A stretch of DNA of 64,000 nucleotides, from positions 1,240,001 to 1,304,000 of the forward strand of contig JACGCM010002890.1 of assembly GCA_014058105.1 (NCBI GenBank), read 5' to 3'. A program made the translations under genes and the position numbers. Under the pieces are notes generated by a model. It was given only the letters and a program-made list of their open reading frames with translations. It was not told the origin of the DNA and did not search any database. Every line of letters begins with the position of its first letter. Position 1 is the stretch's first letter. The DNA is from Kingdonia uniflora (Eukaryota > Streptophyta > Magnoliopsida > Ranunculales > Circaeasteraceae). This document shows positions 11,481 to 22,167 of this stretch, in pieces.

Positions 11481-12161
11481 TGTTGTTGTGGATAAGGGGA
11501 AAGGTCGAAAACTCTCTCTCTCTCTCTCTATCGGTTTTAATTTCAGGCAAATCAACTCACGAAATACGCCGGTATTGTTGATATACGGAATTTATCACAA
11601 AATATCCATGATATTTTTGGTATATTGGCAAATATGGGAACATATTATGTTATCGACTTATCAGAGCAAACTATGTTATCGTAAATATCGTTGACGTTTT
11701 ATTCTTAATGTGGTGTAACTTGTGGGCTGGGGCACCAAGAGCCGTAAACACTATGAGCCTCAGCATTTTCCTGACAGTATTGCGTTGGTTGGTGATGCTA
11801 AATGTTGATCTCAAAGTAATGTTGTATAGTATTTTGATTCAAAAAATGTGATTTAAATTGCGAATATGGGCAGTAAAACAATGCTGAAAAATATGTTCAA
11901 TGTATGGTACGACAATGCGGTGCTTTGTGGTAAGTTTAATTGCAAATCTAGAGTTTTAGAACAAGAGGTGTAGAGAGCTGCATTGCTACTTGCAACTTGT
12001 AACCTAAATTAGGAGAGTTTCCAAATGTTGATGTTGGGGTTTTCCAATGCAAAATCTTTTATGGCTTTTGGGTTTATTGGCAACCTACCTACAATTGCAA
12101 CTCCAACAACAACGACATCTTTCCCCCTACTCGAACAACATTGTGATCTAGAAAGAAAACT
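11481..12161. promoter_or_regulatory. 5' leader and upstream region of CPN10
   Basis: Directly upstream of the CPN10 start codon is a CT-dinucleotide run on the plus strand (11512-11529), which is a GA-rich leader on the coding strand, a common feature of plant 5' UTRs. Farther up to element C the DNA is AT-rich. I see no gene, no clear TATA box at a convincing distance and no recognisable repeat. C's 5' LTR starts about 680 bp from the start codon, so transposon chromatin lies very near this promoter. Confidence 0.4.
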
Positions 12162-12763
12162 GTAGGGACCACCAATCCCTCGACCTAACCCAAATTCAAT
12201 TTACCTCAATATCAGACTCACGCATTTCACACGTGATATGAACAGTCAACATTGATACCTAGACCACAAACTGATAAAGAACGTGGATCGAGCACAACAG
12301 AAGAGCATGAACAAGTCAAAGACACTTGTCTCCCACGAACTAAACAGCTACACAGTCAACCACTACTTACCTCATTATTCGGAGAACGTGCTTCAGCACG
12401 ATAACGAGCTGCGAGTAAGGTCTATATAAAGAAAAGTTCCAAAAGAGACAGAGACCAAGAAAAATCATATTTTCTAGACTCTTGCACAGGAATTTCTAGA
12501 TTCAGAACACCATAAAACTTCTTATTTACAAGATCAAGTATTTCTAGTTCGAGAGATCACTTGTAATAAGATATCAGCCTTAAGCAATAAAAATTATTGT
12601 TACTAAAACCTTCAACTCGAGGTCGTGGTTTTTTACCTATTCAAAGGTTTTTCACACTAAATTACCTGTGTTATTTCTTATTTTACATTAGTTTTTGTCA
12701 CATGTACATTTGGTGTAAGAGCTCATTTCGAGCCATTTTGAGCTACGGAATTAGGCCATTACA
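12162..12763 (+). repeat. 5' LTR of element C
   Basis: Starts TGTAGGGACC and ends GGCCATTACA. The partner copy is at 55587-56187. A probable promoter TATA box lies in GGTCTATATAAAG near 12420. It is followed by TTTTGCGCCATCTG, the start of the primer-binding region, which is interrupted by element D. Confidence 0.85.
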
Positions 12764-12777
12764 TTTTGCGCCATCTG

Positions 12778-13142
12778 TGATCTAGGAGGATCTAGGCAAG
12801 TCCTATTGGAACTAGGAACTTGTAACCAAGTCCTATTGGGAATAGGAACTTGTAACCCTTATAAAAGGGGCAAGGCTAGGTAAGTCCTATTGGGACTAGG
12901 AAACTTGTAATCGAATCCTATTGAAACTAGGAACTTGTAACTCTTATAAAAAGGAGGTAAGGCTAGGCATTGTTAGGTTATGTTAGATCTAGAAAGAGTT
13001 CAGAGGAAGAAGCCTGGGCTTTTTAGAGTGATTTATTGTAATTACTTCATTTTTAAGCAGTTAAAGCTTTTATTTTTCCCAATCAATTGGTGTTCTTCGT
13101 ACTTTTCAGTTAACTAGAGCTTCTCAATTGTATAGTGGATTA
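12778..13142 (+). repeat. 5' LTR of element D, with internal duplication
   Basis: This 365-bp LTR is longer than its 278-bp partner because an 84-bp segment is tandemly doubled (12793-12876 and 12877 to about 12962). Each copy holds a CTTATAAAA TATA box, so this LTR carries two. Confidence 0.8.
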
Positions 13143-13144
13143 AG

Positions 13145-13153
13145 TGGTATCAG
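13145..13153 (+). other. Primer-binding site of element D
   Basis: TGGTATCAG lies two bases after the 5' LTR. It matches the start of the TGGTATCAGAGC primer-binding site complementary to plant initiator methionine tRNA. Bases after position nine diverge. Confidence 0.7.
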
Positions 13154-13190
13154 TTTTCCAGTTATGATCTTTGGGGGTTGATTGTGGTTT

Positions 13191-15390
13191 ATGGTTTCTA
13201 CACGTGACCGTCTCAAGCAAACGAAGGAGAAGCTAGTGAGTCCGTTGAAGATCCATCGCAAACCTAATTTGAAGAAGAAGGACGATTTAGAGATGGATGA
13301 TTTCAACGACCGACTCACGACTTTGGAGATGACAGTTTCTGACCTAACTTCTACTATAGGGGAGTTAGTAGAGCAATTGCGTTTCACAAATCTCGCGAAG
13401 GATTTTGCTTCGGCGAAACAGTGAGGCCACTCGAAGAAGAAAGGGGTTTTGGAGGTGGATGGAGACGACAATTTTGCAGAGATCGATAGTGATTCTAGTA
13501 AGGGCGAATCTGGCAATGAACGATCGAGTATTGGTAAGTCATCGAATCCTATTCATAATCTTTGTATCAATTTTAAGATTAAAATTCCGGTATTCGACGG
13601 TTCGATCGATGCCGAGAAGTTGGATGATTGGTTAGATAGGCTAGAAACTTATTTTTCCATTTATGAATACTCCAATGCTCATCAAATATAATTTGCTACG
13701 TTAAAATTTACAAGTCATGCACTCACGTGGTGGAAATCTTATCGAAAATGCCACAATGTAGAAGATTTGGGTTAGAAAGAATTCAAGGTTTTAGTACGAA
13801 ATTAGTTTTATCCGATTGGGTATGAGCAAGAGAGACGGTATAAATGGCACAATTTATGCCAAAAGTTTGAGCAATCCGTACAGGAGTGTACTACGGCGTT
13901 TCATAACCAAGCTTTAGTTTTGGACATTGATGTGGACGAGTATGAGGTATTCATGAAGTACACGAGGGATTTGTCGGAGTCCATTAGTAGAGAGTTGAAG
14001 CTCTTTACCGTGACCAATATCGAGGACGCTATCATGAAGGCAATTGCGATTGAAAGCAAAGTACTTGAAGAGTGACAAAGAAGACGACGAGATCAAGTCG
14101 AGGTACAAGTCTATTTGGACAAATGAGCATAAGGGAGAGGCCAACGGAGAGGGGTCTTCGTCCAAGGAGTTTTATTGTAATCATTGTAAGGCGAGTGGGC
14201 ATATTTATGATTATTGTTGGAAACTTCACCCGGAGCTTAGGCCGAAGGTGGAAAAGAGCAAGAAAGAGAGAGAGGTTGTTGACCTCCCAAATTTAGATAA
14301 ACCGAATCCTAAGCTTACACTTATGTTTCAGCGGAATTTGGCTACCGAGGAGGAGAGTCGGGAAGAACTTTTTCATGTCAGTATTTAGGTAAAGAAGAGC
14401 TTAGTCAAGGCCATTGTTGATCCGGGCAGTTAGAAATTTTTTATTTCTGAGGCGTTGGTAAAGAAAATGGGTTTGGCGACTACAACTTATCCAAAGCCGT
14501 ATGGTTTGAGGTGGATTCAGAGAGATACGGATTTGATGATCACGAAGTAGTGTACATTCAAGTTTGCGATCATTGAAAGGTTTATTGATGAGGTGACGTG
14601 TGAGGTAGTTCCTTTGGATGTGTGTCAGGTCATCTTGGGTAGCTCTTATCTTTGGGACTGAGATGCGATTCATTACCGTAGAGCTCACAAATATCATCTT
14701 ATAAAGGAGGGAAAGGAGTTCCATATCAATGCTTGTAAGGAGCATGTCACTACGTCTAATTTAGTAACGGCGACTCAGGTAAAATAGTTGGTTAATACGA
14801 GTGGTAAGTTTGTATTATTGGTTTGACCGATTCAGGAGGGTACGTCGGCTCAAGTGTTGTCTCCAATGACAACGTTTTATAAGCAACAACCAAACTTGGG
14901 GAAGTTGCAAAAAGAGATTGTGGTACATACTGATCACAAACTGTTCCAGTTTTTTACTACACAGTCCAAGCTACAGTAAGCTCACCGGATGAAGGGGATG
15001 TCGTATCTCCAACAATTTCCCTTGATTATGTCGTATAAGAAGGGAGTGTACAACAAAATGGCTGATAAGTTATCTCGACCCCCATTACCAACTACTTCCG
15101 CTATGTTGGTTTCTATATAGATACAACCTTTTGTTACATCAGCGTATATTGCAAGATATGATGAGCCTAAGGAGCGTAGTGTGTTTTGCCGAAAGTTACT
15201 GCCAGGCAAGACATGTGGTGGTATTGAATCATTCCGAGTTGGGAAGAAGGGTCAACTACCTAATAAGTTGAAGTGGTACAGCACTGTAATGGGCAGCGTC
15301 GCATTCCTACCTCTCCAGTTCTCGTTTGAGCAGGAGCTTAAGGCTTCTAAAGGGGGGAGCCATGATCTAGGAGGATTTAGGTAAGTCTTA
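13191..15390 (+). pseudogene. Element D gag-pol remnant (gag, protease, RNase H end)
   Basis: Gag begins near MVSTRDRLKQTKEKL (13191) and continues through KIKIPVFDGSIDAEKLDDWL, a typical Ty3 gag core, to a zinc knuckle CNHCKASGHIYDYC near 14178-14220. A retropepsin-like part follows (VDPGS at about 14417, VILGSSYLWD at about 14632; the active-site Thr of DTGS is Pro-Gly here). The frame then jumps to the end of RNase H (HTDHKLFQFF at about 14930, NKMADKLSRPP at about 15055). The RT core and all of integrase are missing. Several TAG stops interrupt it. It could only move with help from another element. Confidence 0.8.
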
Positions 15391-15640
15391 TTGGGACTAG
15401 GAACTTGTAACCCAGTCCTATTGGAACTAGGAACTTGTAAACCTTATAAAAAGGGGCAAGAATGGGCATTGTTAGGTTATGTTAGATCTAGAAAGAGTTC
15501 AGAGGAAGAAGCCTATGGTTTTTGAGTGATTCATTGTAATTACTTCATTTTTAGGCAGTTGAAGCTTTTATTTTTCCCAATTAATTGGTGTTCTTCGTAC
15601 TTTTTAACTGACTAGAGCTTCTTAATCATATTGTGGATTA
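15363..15640 (+). repeat. 3' LTR of element D
   Basis: Starts TGATCTAGGAGGATTTAGG, ends TTGTGGATTA, with one CTTATAAAAA TATA box. It lacks the 84-bp duplication present in the 5' LTR. The next bases, gtctgtgggaaag, resume the interrupted primer-binding region of C. Confidence 0.85.
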
Positions 15641-15709
15641 GTCTGTGGGAAAGAATATATTTCCATGATATCTTAAGGCATACATTCATTCTACTATTAA
15701 TCTTCAATC

Positions 15710-17455
15710 ATGATCACTTCCAGGCGACCAGCAACAAGAATCCAACTCGATCTTTCAGTTGAGCTGGAATAATTTATAGAACTATGGGCGAAGCTCCATG
15801 CTGAAACAGAGAAACGTAATAATCTCGAGCGTCAGTTAACTCTTGACCGAGAGCTCTACGACAAAGAGCTCGAAGCTGAGTGACAAGCTTGTTTGACAGC
15901 GTTCAAACAACATGAAGAACAGATGACAACCATGCAGACTGCATTATAGGCTTTGCAGGACACTCAATAGGCTCCCCAAACAAGAGATCGTGATCAAGTG
16001 CATGAGAACTCTTGAGTCTCTACACAAGAAAGGTTAGTACCTCTAGGAGCCACCAATAAAGTAATTTCCCGAAATGTTCAGTACGAACCTCAACCTTCCT
16101 TTTATTTGGGCGGTGAAGTTCAGTTTGATATCAATAGAGGTCTCCAACCTTTCAAGCATCAAGAGGAAGAACAACGACCTCAACCTCGAATTCCAGCACG
16201 TGATCGTTTGAGTGAAGGCACCGGTACTCATAATCCTCTACTACCTCGCCAAATCACTCAGGCCACATGTCAATACGTTACACAAAAGCATATAGATCAG
16301 GGAATCAAGGAGTTAAATAAAGCTCAAACTCTAGGCAATAAAGGCGATCTTACCAAGTTGTAAGAAAGTCTGATTTCCAAAGAGTTATTCGATATGGAAG
16401 TACCGAAAGGTTTTTATACTCTAAAAATTCATAAATACAAGGGCACCAATTCAAAGGAGCACATTCAACAATACCGTGATTCATTGGGGTTGTACTCCAA
16501 TCTCAACCACATTATTTTGCCGTCTATTCGCAATAAGTCTACAGGGAGAACCGCTCCGGTGGTTCCATTCTCTACCTGAAGATTCCATCCTCACATTCGA
16601 TCAACTATAGAAGTAATTCATCAAGATGTATACTCACAACAAAGATAAAGAAGAGAATTTATATTTACTTATTAGTCTTAAACAGTCACAATGAGAGAAG
16701 CTCAAGGCCTTTGTAAATAAGTTTTTGGAGCTCACGTGTAACATAGATAATCTCGATCAGAAAATAGTTGTTACTACTTTTACCAACGCGCTCCAGCTCG
16801 ACTGCAAGGCCAAATAACACCTCTTCTTAAACAAACCCACGACCTTAGAGGATATGATCACCAAGGTCAATGGGTATGTCGACCTAGAAAGGATGATGTC
16901 TAAAAGGCATAAATCTACTAAATCCGTCCAAACCACTAAAGGTCTACCAACAGAACAAAATAATGAACCGAAGGAGGATCAGGGTGATTAAAAGCATTCG
17001 AAGGCCAACACTAGCAAACCTCAGAAATGTAGTACATTACCCAAACCGGTCCTCCCCAAGATGAATGTCCGAATCTCCATAATTTTTCCAATTCTATCAA
17101 AGGATAAGCTATACCGTCTATCTTAACCATTAGAACCAATCGAAGGCCGCCCGTACTGTATGCATCACAAGGTAAATTATCATGTTACTGACAACTACTA
17201 TGTTTTACAGAAGTTGCTGGAATTTATTTCCAAAGATGGGCGGATGTACGAATACATTATCGATTTAGAATCATACAAGAATGGAAACTACAAGACGCAA
17301 ATCAACGCAGTCCAGGTTGAAGATCCAGCTGAGGAGAAACATTTGTACCATATGTACCACAGTAACATGATCGAGATTCATCATATCAACAACTCTTGCA
17401 GATTGAAACACAGGAAATTATCAGAATTTTGCGATCTCACACCTCAAGATAAATA
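15710..17455 (+). pseudogene. Element C gag remnant
   Basis: The likely start MITSRRPATRIQLDL at 15710 leads into a coiled-coil-like stretch (LHAETEKRNNLERQL), then the Gag core (KELFDMEVPKGFYTLKIHKY at about 16380, YRDSLGLYSNLNHI at about 16470), and a His/Cys motif region (PYCMHHKVNYHVTDNYY at about 17152) where the last zinc ligand Cys is Tyr. It is homologous to B's Gag block by block. Many stops and at least two shifts break it. The Gag would have formed virus-like particles in the cytoplasm. Confidence 0.8.
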
Positions 17456-17474
17456 AGCTAAGCTTCTTCCTGAA

Positions 17475-17986
17475 TTGAGCAATCATCGGCTTAGGATTTC
17501 CTTTGAAGAATGCGATATCAGTCATCTAAAATTTCCACATCATGATGTATTAGTAACAATGCTTAAGATGAAGAATTTTGTCATGCATACAATGATGATC
17601 GATACTGGAAGTGGTATTGAGACTCTTTTTAGAGCACGATCGACCAGATGGGGTTGGCCGATCAAGTTATTTCTGGCGACATCGATATTGGTGAATTTAA
17701 TGGTTCCAAAGAAAAGTGGGTAAGCAAGATTATCTTACCTATCACCGTTGAACCAGCCACAATCAATGTCGTATTCTACATCATCAACGCCAAATCTTGT
17801 TATCTCAGGATTATGGGCCGCTGCTGGATTCATAACATGGAAGCGATTGCTTCCACTTATCATCAAGCACTTCGCTTCAAGAGAAATGATGGCATCAATG
17901 AAATCAAAGGTAGTCAAAATATTTCTAGAGCTTACGAGAATACCGTCTCTGCCATTCTAGATACATCAGACAGATGTGCTGCATAA
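17475..17986 (+). pseudogene. Element C protease remnant
   Basis: The retropepsin signature MMIDTGSGIETLF is visible at about 17594, preceded by KFPHHDVLVTMLKM. After a one-base shift the frame continues through GSKEKWVSKI to LRIMGRCWIHNM (about 17808), the typical flap and end of a plant gypsy protease. The active-site DTG is kept. It is closely similar to B's protease. Confidence 0.75.
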
Positions 17987-18089
17987 CAATTACATAAAGC
18001 TAGTCACATCGATGATCAGCCTTCCATAGAAGACTTACAGAAAGATGGTCACATCGATAATCAGCCTTCAACAAAATAACCTACGGAGT

Positions 18090-19520
18090 ACATCGACATT
18101 TATGGACCAAGCTGAGGTACTTTTATCGGTACCAAGCTGGTCCAGCATGAAAAGGTAGCTCTCATTTACTTCTTACAAATAAATCAAGACATCTTTACGT
18201 AGACTTTCGAAGAGATGCCCAGGGCCGATCCATCCAAGGCATGTCATCGATTGGCCATTAACATCAACGCCACGACAGTCAAACAAAAATAGTGACGACT
18301 CTCACCTCGTCTTTGAGATGAAGTCAACATTGAGATCGACAAGTTGATCAAAGCGGGGTTCATTCGAGAAGCCAAGTATCCCGATTGGATCTCCAACATC
18401 TTTGATGTTCCAAAGAAGAATAGAAAGGTTCGAGTTTGTGTAAATTTTACTAATCTGAGCAAACATACTCTGAAGGATAGTTTCCCTCTTCCAATTATCC
18501 ATCAAATTCTAGATTCCACGACAGGTCATGAACTTCTATCTATGAGGGATGCTACTTCTGGAAACAATCATATTCCTCTCTTGGAAGAAGATCAAGAAAA
18601 GACCATCTTCATTACAGAAAAGGGACTTTACTGCTACAAAGTCATGCCCTTCGAACTAAAGAACGCAGGCACAACTTATCAATGGTTAATAACGACTATG
18701 TTCAAAGTGCATCTTGGAAAAATTGTTGAAGTTTACATCGATGATCTTCTGTGTAAGAGCATATAGTCAAAAGACCACATCACATATCTAACCACAATAT
18801 TTAACATTCTTCGATCTTACAGGATACTACTCAATCTTGATAAGTGTCAATTCAGAGTAGATTCAAACCGATTCCTCGGCCATCTCATCAGCAAAAAGGG
18901 GATTGAGGCCGATCCAAATTAAATTTGAGCTCTCCTCAACATGTAATCTCCAAAAATAATGAAGGACGTACAAAAACTTGCTGGCAAGATTGCCGCTATC
19001 AACCGATTTGTTTCTAAATCTTTAGATTACTGTCATTGGTTATTCCTATTACTCCGAGGTTATACCTTTAAAAGGGAAAATTTAGCTGAACAAAGAGATC
19101 TAATGGATATCAGAATGCGAGGTAGCTTTTCAGGAACTCAAAACCTATTTAGGGATGTCTCCCATCATGAGCACCCAATAGATAATGAGGAGCAGATCAT
19201 CTACCTGGCGGTTATAAACACTTCTATCAGCTCAATTCTTATTCGACTTATGGGGAAGATTAAAAAGCCAGTCTATTTCATTAACAAAACTCTCACTTCT
19301 ATGGAAATGAGGTATTCTAAAATTGAGAGACTCCTTCTAACTTTTGTTTACACTTCACATAAACTTAAACACTACTTCTAAGCTCATTTAGTCAAAGTCA
19401 TGACAAACTATCCACTCTGGGAAGTTTTATCCAAAAAAGAAAAATACAGAAGAGTGCAGCAATGGTCAGTCAGTTTAGGAGAATATGATATTAAGTTCGA
19501 ATAATGACATTCAGAAAAAG
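18090..19520 (+). pseudogene. Element C reverse transcriptase remnant
   Basis: Fragments run from the pre-RT linker (about 18150) through FIREAKYPDWISN (18360), VRVCVNFTNLSKHT, SFPLPIIHQILDSTTGH, FITEKGLYCYKVMPF (18607) to the catalytic VYIDDLLCKS (18731), which keeps both Asp. The thumb and connection follow (GHLISKKGIEADP at about 18880, KDVQKLAGKIAAINRF at 18962). Stops are mostly TAG or TAA. RT would have copied C's RNA in the cytoplasmic particle. Confidence 0.85.
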
Positions 19521-20065
19521 GTCAGGCTATTGCTAATTTTCTCACAAATTTTCCAGTGGAAAATCCCAATTGGGAGGAATACGATCCTGACCTTAGAGAA
19601 GAAATTATAGAAGATCCACCCACCAAAGTATTTAACGAGCGAGCTGAATAGATTTCAAGGAAAGGGTGGAGACTTCTTACAGATGGTTCAGCAAGACTCA
19701 TAGGGTCATGAATTAGTATCGTATTGATTACCCCTTCCAACGATAGAATCGAGAAATTAGTCTGCCTGGATTTTAAAGCCTCTAACAATGTCACAGAATA
19801 CGAAGCTTTAATCCCTGGACTCGACCTCGTACTCGAGCTTGGCATCCCAGAGCTCTTCGTTTACATAGATTTTCTACTCATCGTCCACCATTACTAAGAA
19901 TAATATAAAAAGAATGGCAAGATGATTGAATATGCAGCCCTCATTGTCGATAGGATGAGCATATTTGTGCAAGCAACTCTCGACTATCTTCTTCAAGGTG
20001 AAAATCGACACGCCAATTCCTTAGCTTATCTAGCCGAGGTCCTGGGTACAAAAACCTGATATCTA
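19520..20065 (+). pseudogene. Element C RNase H remnant
   Basis: The RNase H start LLTDGSARLIGS is at about 19670. It continues with SNNVTEYEALIPGLDL (about 19783) and ends with QGENRHANSLAYLAEVLGT (about 19997). The first catalytic Asp and Glu are visible; the second Asp sits in YIDFLL rather than the usual YTDSLL. Stops include TGA at W or G positions. Confidence 0.75.
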
Positions 20066-20219
20066 CATATCAAAGTTATATCAGCTCCCAACATTAATCT
20101 ATATTTTGTATGCACAATCAACACTAGGAGCGATAAAAAGGAGGACAACGATTGACAAAAGCCATTCATTACCGATCTCGGCCTAGATAATAAATACAAA
20201 GGGCCCCTCCCAACAAATC

Positions 20220-20970
20220 CCAAAGAGCGCCAACAGTTGATCGAGAACTCGAAGCTTTACACAGTTCAGAATGATCGTTTATATCGTTGCTTGGTCACAT
20301 GGCCTTATCTCAAGTGCCTCTCAAAGAAGAAAGTTGATGGAATGCTCAAAGATTTACATGAAGGAACTTGTGACTTCCATACTGCAGGTCGATCACTCAC
20401 TAACAGAGCAATTACATAAGGAGTATTCTGGCCAGGAATGCGCAAATAAGCAGGAGAGTACTCACTTAAATACGACACATGTCAAAGACATAGACAAATG
20501 ATCCGTGCCCCCTCCCTCGAACTACATACAAGCAATGTGTTCTGGCCATTCATGCGGTGGGTGCTCGATCTCGTCAGGGAATTTCCTAATACTTCAGGTA
20601 ACAGATGATTCTTACTCATAACAGCATATTATTTTACAAAATGGGTGGAAGCAGTTCCACTATGTCGAACTAGAGAAGAAGAGGTCATCTCTTTTATCTG
20701 GGAACACATCATCATATGGTTTGGATGCTCCCACCTGATTCGGATCGATAACGGGCCACAATTCATTAGTAAAAAAGTTGTAGCCTTCCTCAACAAACAC
20801 AACATCATCCACTCACCATCCAATCCCTACTACCCTCAAGGCAATGGCCAAGCCGTAATCACCAACAAAACCATAGTGGATAGACTCAAGAAAAGGCTTC
20901 AATCACAGAAAAAAAGAAATTGGATACGGGAACTTTCTCATGTCTTATGGGCCTACCGTACCACTCTGCA
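20220..20970 (+). pseudogene. Element C integrase, 5' part, cut by the CACTA insertion
   Basis: The zinc-binding region is near 20280-20500 (CLSKKKVDGMLKDLHEG, FHTAGRSLTNR). The catalytic core has D in WVLDLVREF and D in RIDNGPQF (about 20748), but the third acidic residue is Val: GNGQAVITN, codon GTA at 20855-20857. The frame stops abruptly at AYRTTLH where the CACTA begins at 20971 and resumes at 37766. Confidence 0.85.
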
Positions 20971-21190
20971 CACTACAAAAAAAAGTAATTATTAGGGACA
21001 AGATATTAGAGATAGAATAAAATTTGTCTCTAATAATTAAATATTTAGGATAGTTTTGATTTCGTCTCTAATATTTTAGTTTATGGGACGGAAATAATCA
21101 CCCCATCCTTAATGGTATAAGTTTAGGGACTACTGTACATCGCCGTCCTAATTGTTGATGTTTGGAGACGGACAAAAACCGCAAAAACAA
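20971..21190. repeat. Left CACTA terminus and subterminal repeats
   Basis: A CACTACAA start with at least five TTAGGGAC/GTCTCTAAT-like motifs in either orientation. Such arrays bind the TNPA-type transposase in CACTA elements. After about 21190 comes a pyrimidine-rich, leader-like region up to 22000 with plausible splice sites but no recognisable protein. Confidence 0.75.
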
Positions 21191-22013
21191 AGTAATAATT
21201 TTAACTTTAACTCAGTCTTTCTTCACCCAAAGTTCAACTCCTCTTCCCCTCAAATCATTTGCCCTCAATTGAAACCTTTTGTTATCTCCTCCCTCTAATA
21301 TCTCCTAATTTTGATTTTCTATTTAATTTTGGGAGAAATCAAGTTCAAGTCTCAATCAATCTTACATCAGTTTTTACTTCTACAACACATGATTTCCGCC
21401 ATTGCTCCAATCATCCAATTCTTCAACAGGTCTTTCTCTCTATCTCATTGTTATGATATCTTATTTGATCTTCTTCAATTGGGGTTTCAGTGTTTGTAAT
21501 CTTCTTTAATTTAGATTTCAGTAAAAAAAAACACCCAACTATTTATCTTCTAGGGTACGTTCTCTGTAGAAGTTAGTCTCTATCTCTCTGCAGTAGTCAA
21601 TAGTAGCTGGAATTAATTTTATTGGATTAAAGGATTTTGAACTCAATTGTGTTTCAAGGATTCCATCTCTGTCTCATCAGGTACTCCATATTTATTTTTG
21701 TTTCTGGGGTTCATTGCTATCAATCTATCTATCAATTTCTAAATTTATTTTATTGGTTGATTGAAGTACTGCAAACTTAATTGAAGCCTGGACCTTGCTT
21801 ATTGGAATTAAGGGCTTTGAATTGAGGTATTTATATCTTTAAGTTATCCTCTAATAGTAAGTTGTTTTTTTTTTGTATGAATTGGTGTTATGATCTCTAT
21901 AATATTGAATGTTAGGGATTTCTGATTATGTGTTTACTGTATTTGGTGGTCACAAATATTCTTATGGTGTCCCTTGGATTGAGCAGCATATGTAGGATTG
22001 ATCTGTCTTCACT

Positions 22014-22167
22014 ACACCAAAACAGTCAATTTGTCACTTTTTTTTTTGCCACAAATATTATATGTAGTTTATTAGGGACAAATTTTCTTTGTGGAAAATA
22101 GAATTGGAGTCTGTGGTTTTTTAGTTTTCTAATTTTCCATTAATAAATTGCTCATTAATAAATTGTT
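22014..22167. mobile_element. Second CACTA-like terminus inside the CACTA
   Basis: CACTACACCAAAACAG at about 22012-22030, followed within 60 bp by TTAGGGACAAATTT, resembles another CACTA or CACTA-MITE end. No matching TTTTGGTGTAGTG end was found downstream, so it is truncated. It lies just next to the broken end of the kinase fragment. Confidence 0.45.

Larger units (their letters stand above)
12778..15640 (+). mobile_element. Ty3/gypsy element D, internally deleted, inserted in the PBS of C
   Basis: LTRs are 12778-13142 and 15363-15640 (TGATCTAGGAGG...GTGGATTA). Flanks atctg and gtctg match at four of five bases and sit inside C's GCGCCATCTGTGGGAAA primer-binding region. The PBS of D is TGGTATCAG (13145), as for initiator-tRNA-Met-primed elements, and a purine tract AAAGGGGGGA (15349-15358) precedes the 3' LTR. 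The interior is only about 2.2 kb and lacks RT and integrase. Confidence 0.85.

Noticed and set aside
11217..11555. Single 112-codon minus-strand ORF read as one protein
   Set aside because: It reads through intron 1 of CPN10. The real gene uses its start at 11480 and splices at 11399/11296.
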